This document shows, piece after piece, positions 11,351 through 21,227 of a stretch of DNA of 64,000 bases. Numbering within the stretch: position 1 is the stretch's first letter; each line of letters begins with the position of its first letter. The notes below the pieces were generated by a model. The model saw nothing but the letters and a program-made list of their open reading frames with translations, was not told the DNA's origin and made no database searches. The stretch is taken from contig NC_079427.1 of assembly GCF_026213295.1 (NCBI RefSeq), positions 30,031,602 through 30,095,601 on the forward strand, written 5' to 3'. Source of the stretch: Gadus chalcogrammus (Eukaryota; Chordata; Actinopteri; Gadiformes; Gadidae). The translations under genes and the position numbers were made by a program.

Positions 11351-12335
11351 TAACACGCTATTTTATGTTGAAATGCGACGTAATCCAGTGTTCACGAAAC
11401 GTATACTGTCAACGTATGCTTTTGGCGACTGGGTTGGCTCTCAGATATACGTGTTTCTAACAAGATGATATCATTAAAAGTTACATAAAGTAACGGTTTA
11501 ATAACACAAACGCAGGAAACACGTGAGCTGCTAGTTTAGCGAAAGCAGCGTCCCTAACAACCTGACGTCGTTGAAACATGCGAGCGAGCCGATAAAATCT
11601 TCCTAATAACTATAAAACTAAAGATCAGACACAATCACTGACTGATGATTATGCAAGTCAAAAGTATATTTCTCGCTAGAAATGTTATTAGAAACACGTT
11701 TAACAGTGAATCGGTCCTAAAATATTGCATTTCCCATTCAGATAATAAAGATTAATAAAGATCATACACATTCACTGACTGAAGATTATGTAAGGAAAAT
11801 GTACATTTCTCGCTAGAAATGTCATTAGAAACGCGTTTAATGGTGTATCTGTCCTAAAATATTGCATTTCCCATTCAGATAATAAAGATTAATATAGGCT
11901 ACGTAACAATTTCACCAAATGCTAGGAGAACGTATGGCCCCCTGTTGGTGCTATTCCCCCATTAATTTCGAATGGAGAAGAAAACGTTTTCAGGGTCACG
12001 CTTTGCTCCAAGGCAGAGGGGAATGTAAAATGAAAAAATATATATATTGTGGCGACCACGGGTGTGGACGCCGTGTTCCGGAGCCTCGGGGGATTCTGGG
12101 AATTGGGGTTGTCAGTTGACAAAATAAACTTTTGTTAACTTGTTTTGTTGTTAGGATTAAGTGGGGTTAATGGGTTCGGGATGTTATGTGGTTGTGTGTT
12201 GTTCTATTAACATGTTCATTGTTCGTGTGTTCATTGTTGTCGACACCGTCACCGAGAGTGACGTGACCATCGAAAGCTTGACAACTCTCGTTGTCGAGCT
12301 TTCAATAAAAAACAACTCTCGTTGTCGAGCGTGTC

Positions 12336-12590
12336 CCCCCCCTCAACAAACGTGTCCCCCCCCCCCCCCCCCTCAACAAACGTGTTCCCTCCCCCCTACA
12401 AACGTGTCCCCCCCCCCCCCCCCCCCCTCAACAAACGTGTCTCCCCCCCCCCCCCCCCTCAACTAACTTGTTTCCCCCCCCTACAAACGTGTCCCGTCCC
12501 CCCCCTCAACAAACGTGTCTTCCCCCCCCCCTTCCCTGGTCAAAACAGTCTACCTCCCCCCCCCCCCCCCTCAACAATCGTGTCCACAAT
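12336..12590 (+). repeat. C-run minisatellite (expanded)
   Basis: About ten units of the form TCAACAAACGTGTC followed by 6 to 18 C residues. The mirror at 2617-2690 has about three. The complementary strand carries repeated long G runs and could form G-quadruplexes. The proline-rich 168-codon frame over it is an artefact. Confidence 0.9.
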
Positions 12591-12649
12591 TTGCCGCGAA
12601 ACCCGTGAAAACCAAACCCCGAAACCCGCCTCCACAGCGGCACGCGTGG

Positions 12650-12756
12650 ATACTGTAGGTATAACACGCTATTTTACGTTGAAATGCTACGTATCCAGTG
12701 TTCATGGAAACGTACACCGTCAACGTTTTTTGTTGGCGACTGGGTTGATCCACGAC
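12650..12756 (+). repeat. Extra partial copy of a palindrome-arm segment
   Basis: This segment begins TATAACACGCTATTTTACG and runs to GGCGACTGGGTTG. It is a direct-orientation copy of 11348-11440, including the CAGTGTTCA block. It marks the junction between the inserted DNA and the gag remnant that follows. Confidence 0.8.
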
Positions 12757-12903
12757 ACACTCCTTAAGTCTCGCTTTGATCAGGGCCCCCTGAACTGGAA
12801 ACTCAAAATGAGCCGCTATGGCATATAAATCAGCCTTCCGGCATCTGTCAATCCGATCCATAGACGGATCAGCCAAAAAGACACCCAAATCAAAAGCCTC
12901 CAT
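12757..12903 (-). pseudogene. Gmr1-like gag N-terminus (truncated)
   Basis: Starting at the ATG at 12903, the minus strand reads MEAFDLGVFLADPSMDRIDR, then CRKADLYAIAAHFEF and ends at ARLKECVV before running into palindrome-type repeat. An acidic N-terminus with the CRK.DL..IA.HF pattern is the usual opening of the gag-like protein of this fish retroelement group. It lies about 115 bp downstream of the primer-binding site, the expected place for gag. The rest of gag is missing or displaced; protease and integrase are found on the same strand at 1-1597. Confidence 0.65.
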
Positions 12904-13018
12904 AACGAGCCCTACAAAAACAAATACTGCCTATCCTATACACACAAACCAGCTACACTATGCGCACACCTGCACCGAACAACTCAAAGCCAGCCCGACG
13001 TGGAGTCCTACAATGAGG

Positions 13019-13036
13019 ATCCCGGACGAGCCCCCA
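13019..13036 (-). promoter_or_regulatory. Primer-binding site for tRNA-Pro
   Basis: The minus strand reads TGGGGGCTCGTCCGGGAT, the 18-nt site complementary to the 3' end of tRNA-Pro that is used by many retroelements. It lies four bases from a putative LTR end and just ahead of the gag start, which fixes the orientation of the element as minus. Confidence 0.85.
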
Positions 13037-13040
13037 AATA

Positions 13041-13450
13041 TGTTCCGGCTCCAGGATGTTAGCTTGCTACGTCTAGGGGGGGGAGTAGGGGAACCATAAC
13101 ACATGTTGCTGTTGGACTGACTGGGAGAACAATAAAGCATGGCACAACAGAAAACTAAGTACATGAGTGTGTTTATTTGGCGAGTGTTCTGCCAAGGGGA
13201 ATAGGGAATTATAAGCGGAGCCAAATCAAAGAAAACAAGATAAAGTGACAACTAACTAGTGCACACATACAACCATGCTAATACATACAGAGGGCGGCCC
13301 CGCTTCTAACCTGAACTACGGGATGGTAGTGTAAACCCAAGGGTGTCTTACCCATTCACCTAAACCACTATGGCATCTCAAAACAAAAGGTAACAGCATG
13401 ACACAGCCAACACACAGGCAGACAATGGCGTGTTACAATGGAGACAAACA
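13041..13450 (-). repeat. Putative 5' LTR of the Gmr1-like element
   Basis: On the minus strand the stretch would begin TGTTTGTC and end GGAACA next to the primer-binding site, giving TGTT...AACA ends. It contains AATAAA (CCAAATAAACACAC near 13170), the expected polyadenylation signal. The inner boundary is well supported by the primer-binding site. The outer boundary at 13450 is a guess, because the partner LTR is outside the window. Confidence 0.5.
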
Positions 13451-13819
13451 GGTGCACTACAGCACTCACCACATTTTCTGCAGGAAATGCATTTTCTTGT
13501 TCTATTCTATTCTATATATTCATTACAAAGGTATAAATGATCACACATTATCAAACAATATCTCCCGATCTCGGTGATGATCGCAACAGCCGTTCAGGTG
13601 AAATTGATTGGGCCACAGAATAACAACAGCCTTAACTGCACCTGCATGCAGTTGTTAGATTGCACATAACATATTTGCATATTTAGTCTTCTTTTTCTCG
13701 ACTCTTTCATTCTCTCAGCATTCCCTTAATTAATGGCCATGGTGCGCAAAGACAGGCGGTGTTTCCGACGCTCCTTTTACAGTTAACCACTTAATTTCAC
13801 TATTGGGAGAGACTGGAGT
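13451..13819. other. No feature recognised
   Basis: AT-rich sequence flanking the retroelement LTR. It has a TTCTATTCTATTCTATA short repeat at 13498, no credible reading frame and no obvious terminal repeats. Confidence 0.6.
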
Positions 13820-14213
13820 GACGGGTCAGTCGCGAGCGAGACAAATTTTTTTCATAAAGTTTGCCAAGGCAGAATGATATGAAGAGAGAACAAAATGTTT
13901 TTGAGGAGGCCTGCTGCAAAAAACTGGTAAATCAGAGTATCCGTAATACACTACATTTACCCTTTGATGCATTTGTTGTTTTGACAAATACATAAGTAGA
14001 GGGTTCACTGTACTATCTGCACACACCCCTTCTGAAGACTCTCTCTCTATCTCTCTCTCTCTCTCGTTTTGTTCTGTGGAGCACGAAAATTGTCTGAGAA
14101 ACGCTCCCATTCAAAATGCATTGGATAACATTTCGTTCTGTGGAGCACAAATAATTTGTTTCAATTTTTGAGGAGGTCTGCTTAAAAAATCGGAAATATT
14201 GACATATATATAT

Positions 14214-14682
14214 TAGAGCTGTCAAGCGATTAAAATATTTTATCGTGATTAATCGCATTAATGTCATAGTTAACTCACGATTAATCGTGATTAATCGCAA
14301 ATTATTTTTCTATGCTAAATATCCCTTGATTTTTTTGTCCCATAATTCTTCTCATTTTAATTCTCTTATCAACATGGTGAAGTGCATCGGCTTGTCTTGT
14401 GCAAATGATTTTTTATTGATAACAACATTGGCATATACTGATCAAAACAGGACGATACAAAAAAAGAGCCTATAGTGCAATTAAACGACTGCTTTGAACA
14501 AATGTCATTTGAACATAGCAGTCAGGCTACTGCTTCTTTGTTTTGAGCCAAAGAAAAAAAAAAAAAAAAAAGTTTTTTTTTGTAAATAAAATATTTGCGT
14601 TAATCGCGCGATAATTTTTTTTAACGCCGTTAAAATTGGTTTGCGTTAACGCCGTTAATAACGCGTTTAACTGACAGCTCTA
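14214..14682. mobile_element. hAT-type MITE
   Basis: The ends are TAGAGCTGTCA and TGACAGCTCTA, with internal GATTAATCG repeats. An exact 8-bp target duplication ATATATAT flanks it at 14206-14213 and 14683-14690. It is 469 bp with no transposase. The 8-bp duplication and short terminal repeats fit hAT, although the duplicated bases are low-complexity. Confidence 0.75.
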
Positions 14683-14828
14683 ATATATATAACTAGAGGG
14701 TGCACTGTACTATCTGCGCACACCCCTTCCGAAGGCTCTCTCTCTCCCTCTCCCTCTCTCGTTTCGTCTCTGCTTAAGAAATCTGAAATATTGACACATA
14801 TACAACTAGAGGGTGCGCTGTACTGTCT

Positions 14829-14958
<130 letters not shown>

Positions 14959-15080
14959 GAAAAACGCTCCCATTCAAAATGCATTGTTTTACATTTTGTT
15001 CTCTGTAGCACGAAAACATCAGAGAAACGCTCCCATTCAGAATGCATTGGTTTACATTTCGTTTCGACAATTTCGGACAA

Positions 15081-15660
15081 TCGTGCTCTGGTTTTGAATA
15101 CCTTAATGTTTCTGCGTATGAGCACGAAATCGCGTGATACCAGGTTGTCCATACTGCCTTCTTCATAAGGCATTGCTTATTCAAATAATAGTAACAATGT
15201 AAGTAATAAATGATTAAATACAGAAGCATTGTTGTTTATGCACAGTAAAAAACATATCTTTAAATTTGTAGAAGATATATATATATTGCTTTCAAGGGAC
15301 ATTTTAGCTTTGCAGTCAATGTATTTACATTAATAGGAAGTGCTGTGTGGTTTCAAATGGGCATACAATAAGAATTTGGTGAATAATGGTCCTTAAAGAT
15401 GCTTGTTGTTGACTTTTGATTTTGGAACACTCCAATATTGGATGTGCCAATAAAACTTGACCCACTTGAAAAAAGACAGAAAGGCTCTTCTTCTGGCGTT
15501 GGGAAAAGAGTCAATCGGCTATCTTAGCAGATTTTCCCACATTGAAAAAACGTGCGCCCAAAGGGTATAACAAACAACCAGTACCTTACCCTTTTTATTG
15601 TGTATGTCCAGACAAGACCAGCAGACGGATGCAACAGAGGGTCCAAGTCCAACACCTGAC
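15081..15660. other. No feature recognised
   Basis: AT-rich spacer between two CT microsatellites. No domain-bearing frame, no RNA gene and no terminal repeats were seen. Confidence 0.6.
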
Positions 15661-15669
15661 CCAGCAGCT

Positions 15670-15835
<166 letters not shown>

Positions 15836-16194
15836 TCATCTTCAAGACCAGAATCCAGTAAAAAAATCTTACCAGCCACCTTTTTGGTTCTCATGAAATA
15901 TTTCCTGCACACTGGCTTGAGTTTAACATGCTATTATTTGGTTAGAGGGTCATCCTCTCCCATATACCGCCAACATCATCGCAAACGATTGGGTTCAACT
16001 CCCCAACGATTGCACAGTTCTTATCCTCCCCTCCCATTTCTAACCTGTGACGCAGAACCAGGGAATAACAAAACATGTCATGTTGTACCTTGTTCCTGAG
16101 ATTTGGGAAACAAATTAAAACAAAAATCCCAAATACGCCAAGGTCCGGAGCAGGGACAATTCCGCCGGACCACAGGGGGAGGGATCATGTAGTG

Positions 16195-16335
16195 TGGGGA
16201 TCTGGCAACCTGGTCTCACAGGAGTCTGTGAAATGACCACGGACGCTTAACTCAAAATCCGAGGAATCCACACGGAAACATGCCAATTTCCGTGATATGG
16301 CCATGGATTTTGAATGAAATGAAATGAAATGTATG
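16195..16335. repeat. Dispersed repeat fragment (CCACGGACGCTTAAC family)
   Basis: Contains CCTGGTCTCACAGGAGTCTG, GACCACGGACGCTTAACTC and TTCCGTGATATGGCC. The same family forms the 148-bp tandem array at 43672-44110 and appears inverted at 57035-57115. It lies immediately outside the outer Merlin-like element. Confidence 0.7.
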
Positions 16336-16359
16336 TATGTGACTGTAATACACCATCTC

Positions 16360-16730
16360 GGTGACACTTTATTTTGATAGTCCATTGTTGACACTCAACA
16401 AGCTATCAGTAGAGATATACAGTTGCATGTCAACAGTGAATGAGTTGACATTCAACCGAACTATCTCAACAGATAAGCAACATGGATTCAACTAACTGTT
16501 AGTCAACTATAAGTTGCGCTATTAGTACATTTTTAGTTGATATTCAACAGTGCTCTTTCTACAGATAAGAAACATGCATTCAACTGTCAGTTAACCACAA
16601 GTTGCACTATGACTATATATTTAGTTGATATTCAACAGTGAGTTAGTTGATACTCAAAATAACTGTCAACAAATATGTAACATGCATTCAACTAACTGTT
16701 AGTTAACTATAAGATCATTTTATTTTGTTA
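16360..16730 (+). repeat. Element A left terminal inverted repeat, outer part
   Basis: Matches the reverse complement of 42628-42798 and 41330-41430. It contains internal quasi-repeats of AGTTGATATTCAACAGTG and AACTAACTGTTAGTTAACTAT, about 90 bp apart. The remaining inner part resumes after element B at 24622. Confidence 0.85.
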
Positions 16731-16738
16731 AAATATTT

Positions 16739-17770
16739 GGTAACACTTTACTTGAAGGTACCGTCATAAGAGTGACATGACATTGTCATAAGAGTGACAT
16801 GACACAGTCATAAAAATGTCATAAACATTATGTCAATGTCATTAAACGTTTATGACTGTTGTCATTAAGTGTCATTCGATTTGGTAATGACAAGTTGACA
16901 TTATTTTGGTTGTCTTCATTATGACAACTTGACATTAATTAAGGTGACATAACCAGAATTTGTCTTTGTCATGACAACTTGACATTAAATTTGTTTGCGA
17001 TGTCCTTATTATGACAACGTGACATTATTCAAAGTGACATTACTAGAAAATGTCTTTGTCATGACAACTTGACATTAAATTTGTTTGAGATGTCCTTATT
17101 ATGACAACGTGACATTATTCAAAGTGACATTACTAGAAAATGTCTCTGTCACGACAACCTGACATTAACGAAATATGCATGTATTTTTGTGTTTATGGCA
17201 AGTTGACAATGATAATTATAATTAGCTGTGCAAGGTTAAAGACCAATTCTAGCACTTGGTCATTGATGTTTGACAGAATACCAAAAACTGAGTGTCATGA
17301 CATCATTATGACAATGTAATGACAAAATTATTTGACCTAAAGTAAAGTGGTAGCATTTTGATCTGACATTAACGTATCATGAAGGATAAACTGACTGTCA
17401 TGACATCATTATGACAATGTAATGACAAAATTCTTTGACCTAAAGTAAAGTGGTAGCATTTTGATCTGTCATTAACATATCATGAAGGATAAACTGACTG
17501 TCATGACATCATTATGACAATGTAATGAAGAAATTCTTTGTCCTAAAGTAAAGTGGTAGCATTTTGATCTGTCATTAACATATCATGAAGGATAAACTGA
17601 CTGTCATGACATCATTATGACAATGTAATGAAGAAATTCTTTGACCTAAAGTAAAGTGGTAGCATTTTGATCTGTCATTAACATATCATGAAGGATAAAC
17701 TGACTGTTATGACATCATTATAACAATGTTTTTATTATAACATCATTGACAATTTTATTTTCTCATGAAC
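16739..17770 (+). repeat. Element B left inverted arm with 90-bp and 103-bp subrepeats
   Basis: The arm is full of TGACAACTTGACATTA motifs. A 90-bp unit (starting TGTCTTTGTCATGACAAC) occurs at 16961, 17051 and 17141. A 103-bp unit (TGTCATGACATCATTATGAC) occurs at 17293, 17396, 17499, 17602 and 17705. The right arm carries the same two arrays inverted but with only about three 103-bp units, so the arms differ in length. Confidence 0.85.
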
Positions 17771-18182
17771 ATATGAACTGGCTGTCATCATCATTATCAC
17801 GACACAAGGTCACAACATTATACTATACACGTTACAATGTGCTTAGAAACCTCTTCTGCTCAACACTCATGTCATGATTACTGACCATGAACATGTTGCA
17901 TGTATTTCCCTTACCATTTTTACTCAAACTAATGGGTAAAAGCTGCTTTTGATCACCCTTACAGAATGCTTTGCTGCTCCTGACCAGTAGCTATCAACAA
18001 TATCAAACTTAACTCAAAATCTAGAGGTCTAATGACTCAAATCAAACTTAACCAGCTATTGCTGGCATACATTGTGACTTCTGGGCCTGTAATAACTGCA
18101 ACATTGCTACAAAACAAGCAAACACAAATACTGGAAAAAGTTTCTTAACAAAATATGAACAACAATAAAAACTATTGACTAA
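17771..18182. other. Element B interior, no gene recognised
   Basis: AT-rich DNA between the left arm and a hairpin element. No coding frame was found. Being downstream of the minus-strand CCDC106-like gene, it may include that gene's 3' end signals. Confidence 0.5.
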
Positions 18183-18394
18183 TTGGCTTTATGCACAGCT
18201 CCAAGACTTCCTGAAATAAGCCAGCTCGTTTATTTCATGTCTTACATTATTGGACCAACTGATTAATCCAGGTGTGCCTGACCATTGTTGTGAGGTCAGA
18301 CACACCTGGATTAATCAGTTGGTCCAATAATGTAAGACATGAAATAAACAAGCTGGCTTATTTCAGGAAGTCGTGGAGCTGTGCATAAAGCCAA
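18183..18394. mobile_element. Small foldback element
   Basis: A near-perfect hairpin: arms of about 100 bp starting TTGGCTTTATGCACAGCTCC, with a short loop near 18282-18292. Flanks are TTGACTAA (18175-18182) and TTGTCTAA (18395-18402), a 7-of-8 target duplication suggesting an hAT-like MITE. Confidence 0.7.
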
Positions 18395-18405
18395 TTGTCT
18401 AATGA

Positions 18406-19997
18406 TTAGGTCATTTTGTAAGTGATCGGCAGTAGTTCACCTGCATTTTTTTTGTGCGTCAGTGTGCTCGCCATTTCTGCTGTTATGGCTTCCCTGCACC
18501 TCTCTGTGAAGGTGGAGATTTTGTCATGGCTATCTTTACTCAAACCCTCAAATATGTCTGGGAAAATGATGTGGACCTCAGCGATTGGGGCGGTCCTTGC
18601 TATGGTGTTCCGGTCCACCCCCAAATGCTCAAAGGCTCGCTTCATGGATCCAGTTTTTTTGAAGCTCTTGAGAGCCCTCATGTAGCGCCGCACCACGCCA
18701 TCGATGGTTGTCACTTGGAAGAGAAGATGACAAAATTTGAATTAGTTATGATTGATTTCCTTAAAGGAGAAGTTTGGTGTTAGACCTAAGCCCCATTGTT
18801 GAAGCTCATCACATGTGGTCCATAGGAAAAAGAAGACAATTTATTTGAATACTATTATTTATTCATATTTATTAATTTGAATACTATTCAAATAGTCAAC
18901 TATTCAACGATTCGATTCGGAGAAGTCTGATTCGACTGAAGCTCGTCAAATAGTCGCAAAATGTGGTTGTGAAAAAAAAAAAAGGATTCTGAATATATAG
19001 GGGTGCTCCCTGCTGCAGTGCTGAACATCTGATTTTACACAGAATTTCTGTTTTCTTATATTATAATGAGACTGAAGTATTTGTTTATTCGGGTGTTTAA
19101 ACTCTTTTTTTCTGTAGCAGAAAGAAATGCAAATGAGATCATGAATCAATAAACATCATGAATCAACGATTAGTCGACTGAGGGCAAAATCAGACAAATC
19201 AGACTCGACTATGAAAATCTTTAGTCGAGGACAACCTTTGGTGCAACATACACTGAGTTATGGCCAGGCAGCTAAAGCTGACCTAATGGAGAGAATGGCC
19301 TTAAGTTTCAGTTTTATGCTATATGCTCCATGAAGTAAGCTTTAGCTGTAACTTGATTTATGTAGTGCCAAATGTTCTTGTTCTTTTTTACTACTACTTG
19401 GTACACAGACACCTCAAACAAGAGGATAATGTTGATGAACAATTAGGTCAGGTTTCAGCTACAGTTGTGCAGGGGTGGAAAGAGTCATAAAAAATCTACT
19501 CAAGTAAAAGTACAGTCACCTAGATGAAATTTTACTCAAGTAAAAGTAAAAGTACTGGTGTAAAAATCTACTCAAGTAGAAGTAAAAAGTAGCTAATTTA
19601 AAATGTACTCAGAGTAAAAGTTACCAAGATTTTGAGATGCATTACTCCAAATCCCTCTGTCTTTTGGCCTAAGTCATGTAAAAATCAATTTATCTAGCCT
19701 AAAACCATTACAAGACGTTGCCTATTGTTATCCATAGTATTGAAGAAACTGGGACATCATGTATGTAATGTTTATTATATGGAACACACAAAAGTGTATG
19801 AGCTGCCAAGGTGATACCACTTTTATACATGCATGCCTCATACAGTACGAGGCTTCAAAATTATTGGAAAACTATATATTTATTCAATGATTTCTAATGT
19901 TTTTAAACTCACCAGTCATAGAGGAACACAGGTTAGGGTTGGATGGTCTTTTAGTCTTGCTGCTCCCTTCACCTCTCTTCTTGCCACGAGTTTCCAT
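18406..19997 (-). CDS. CCDC106-like protein of element B (spliced, 5' end uncertain)
   Basis: The C-terminal exon (18713 to 18406) reads VTTIDGVVRRYMRAL, SFKKTGSMKRAFEHLGVDRN and ends LLPITYKMT. This is the pattern of the C-terminal domain of vertebrate CCDC106, a nuclear coiled-coil protein reported to bind p53. An acceptor (CCAAG) precedes it. A likely upstream exon at 19997-19913 begins METRGKKRGEGSS, is lysine-rich and ends at a GTGAGT donor; 85 + 308 bp join in frame as 131 codons including stop. A further lysine-rich exon at 20825-20998 with a GTAATT donor could precede it, also in phase, but this is weak. The gene is divergent from the transposase, as in element A. A role as an accessory transposition protein is inference. 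Confidence 0.6.
18840..19240. repeat. Possible MITE remnant with TAGTCGA/ATTCGA motifs
   Basis: AGTCGACT- and CGATTCG-type words cluster at both ends of the stretch (CAACTATTCAACGATTCGA near 18897; AACGATTAGTCGACTGAGG near 19165) in roughly inverted fashion. It lies within an intron or spacer of element B. Boundaries are not clear. Confidence 0.35.
19470..19645. repeat. Dispersed repeat of the CTCAAGTAAAAGTA type
   Basis: The stretch starts GCAGGGGTGGAAAGAG and carries four variants of CTACTCAAGTAAAAGTA, a pattern common at the ends of fish non-autonomous DNA transposons. Only one end is recognisable here. Confidence 0.5.
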
Positions 19998-21227
19998 CTA
20001 GACCAGCATAAAAAAGAGGGAAAAAGCCATTTACATCTCACAACCTCTCTTAAAATCTAGAATAGGCTATAAAATAAGTTTGCATTCTAGCTAACTGGAA
20101 GTTCTCTCTTCAGGACTGCTGAATGAGAGACGTTTTGTAACAAGAGTTGATAAAACGCAGCAGGGCAACATTTACTCATTGCACCGTTATCACCTTTGTT
20201 TAATTGAAGCTCTTACTATAATGTTACAGTTAACATTACCTGTCTGAGGATTAAGGTTAAGGTTGTTATGCTGACATCACGTGGCGCTATTTTCATTCGT
20301 TTTTCGGTCTTTGCTGTTTGTTTGTTTTTCTGCGCAGGTTCCAGCCTCACATGATATAGATTTACTATTTAGCCAGCCTCTGTGTTTGTTTCCTCAAACT
20401 TATTACCGTATGTTAGTTTGTCTTTTTTTCTCTCTCTCTCTCTCTCTAACGTTAGCGGTTGGTACAGAGAGAGCTACAGATGTGTTCAGGGTCAAAGTCA
20501 GACAGTCGGACACAGCAGTTGCGGCCAGACTCCGGCAGTAAGCACCGCTGCAGACGTTGGTTGAATAACATAAGGTTACACCACTGTAAATGTGTGGGGA
20601 ATCCCCGCATTATTAAACATTATTAATTTGCAGGAATCAATTAAATTGTGCACAATAAGTTACACCCCACGCAGAAATTCAGGCCCTGTCCTTACCTAGC
20701 TAATGTTAGCTAACGTTAACATAGTGAGCAATGAACTACCAAATACTGACCAAGGAAGACAGCTGCCAGAGATATAACGTGTATTTACAAAAAAATAAGT
20801 TATAATATGCTTCGTTTGAATTACCTCTCTTTCGAACTTCGCTTTAGTCGTAGTAGTTCTTTTCCCTCTTGTCGTCTTCAACAAGCGTCCTGTGGAACCG
20901 TCCGGAACTTCTGCTGAGTAGTGCCTGTTACCGTAAAGCAGGTAATAGACCAATACCTGCAGTGCAGTGCACTGAAGACTTAACGCATTCATGTACAACT
21001 TTAAAACAAACTATGCATCCAGATAAGAGAAGCAAAAGAGGAAATTATTCAAATGATGCATGGCTTGTTATCGTGTCACTTTCTAAAATTTCTTCAACAA
21101 GTGATATATATATATTATTTTTTTGCGGCAGTATTGGTGTAATTACGGTAAATTCAAGATTGCCGCCTAATTTTAAGCGCTATTCTGTGCTGTGGGTAGA
21201 AAGGAGACATCGAGGCAGTAAAGCACG

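Larger units (their letters stand above)
9121..12590. repeat. Right arm of the giant palindrome
   Basis: Reverse complement of 2617-8366 without the LINE. It is about 1 kb longer than the LINE-free left arm because it holds two extra insertions (10403-10640 and 10651-11263) and an expanded C-run array at its end. Where the left arm carries the LINE, this arm reads continuously through the target site near 11630. Confidence 0.9.

Noticed and set aside
12161..12828. Proline-rich 100- and 168-codon frames
   Set aside because: Made of C-run minisatellite; the mirror copy in the left palindrome arm does not preserve them.
20281..20564. Small plus-strand frames as a host gene
   Set aside because: Short, low complexity (Phe/Ser/Leu), inside element B and without splice or domain support.
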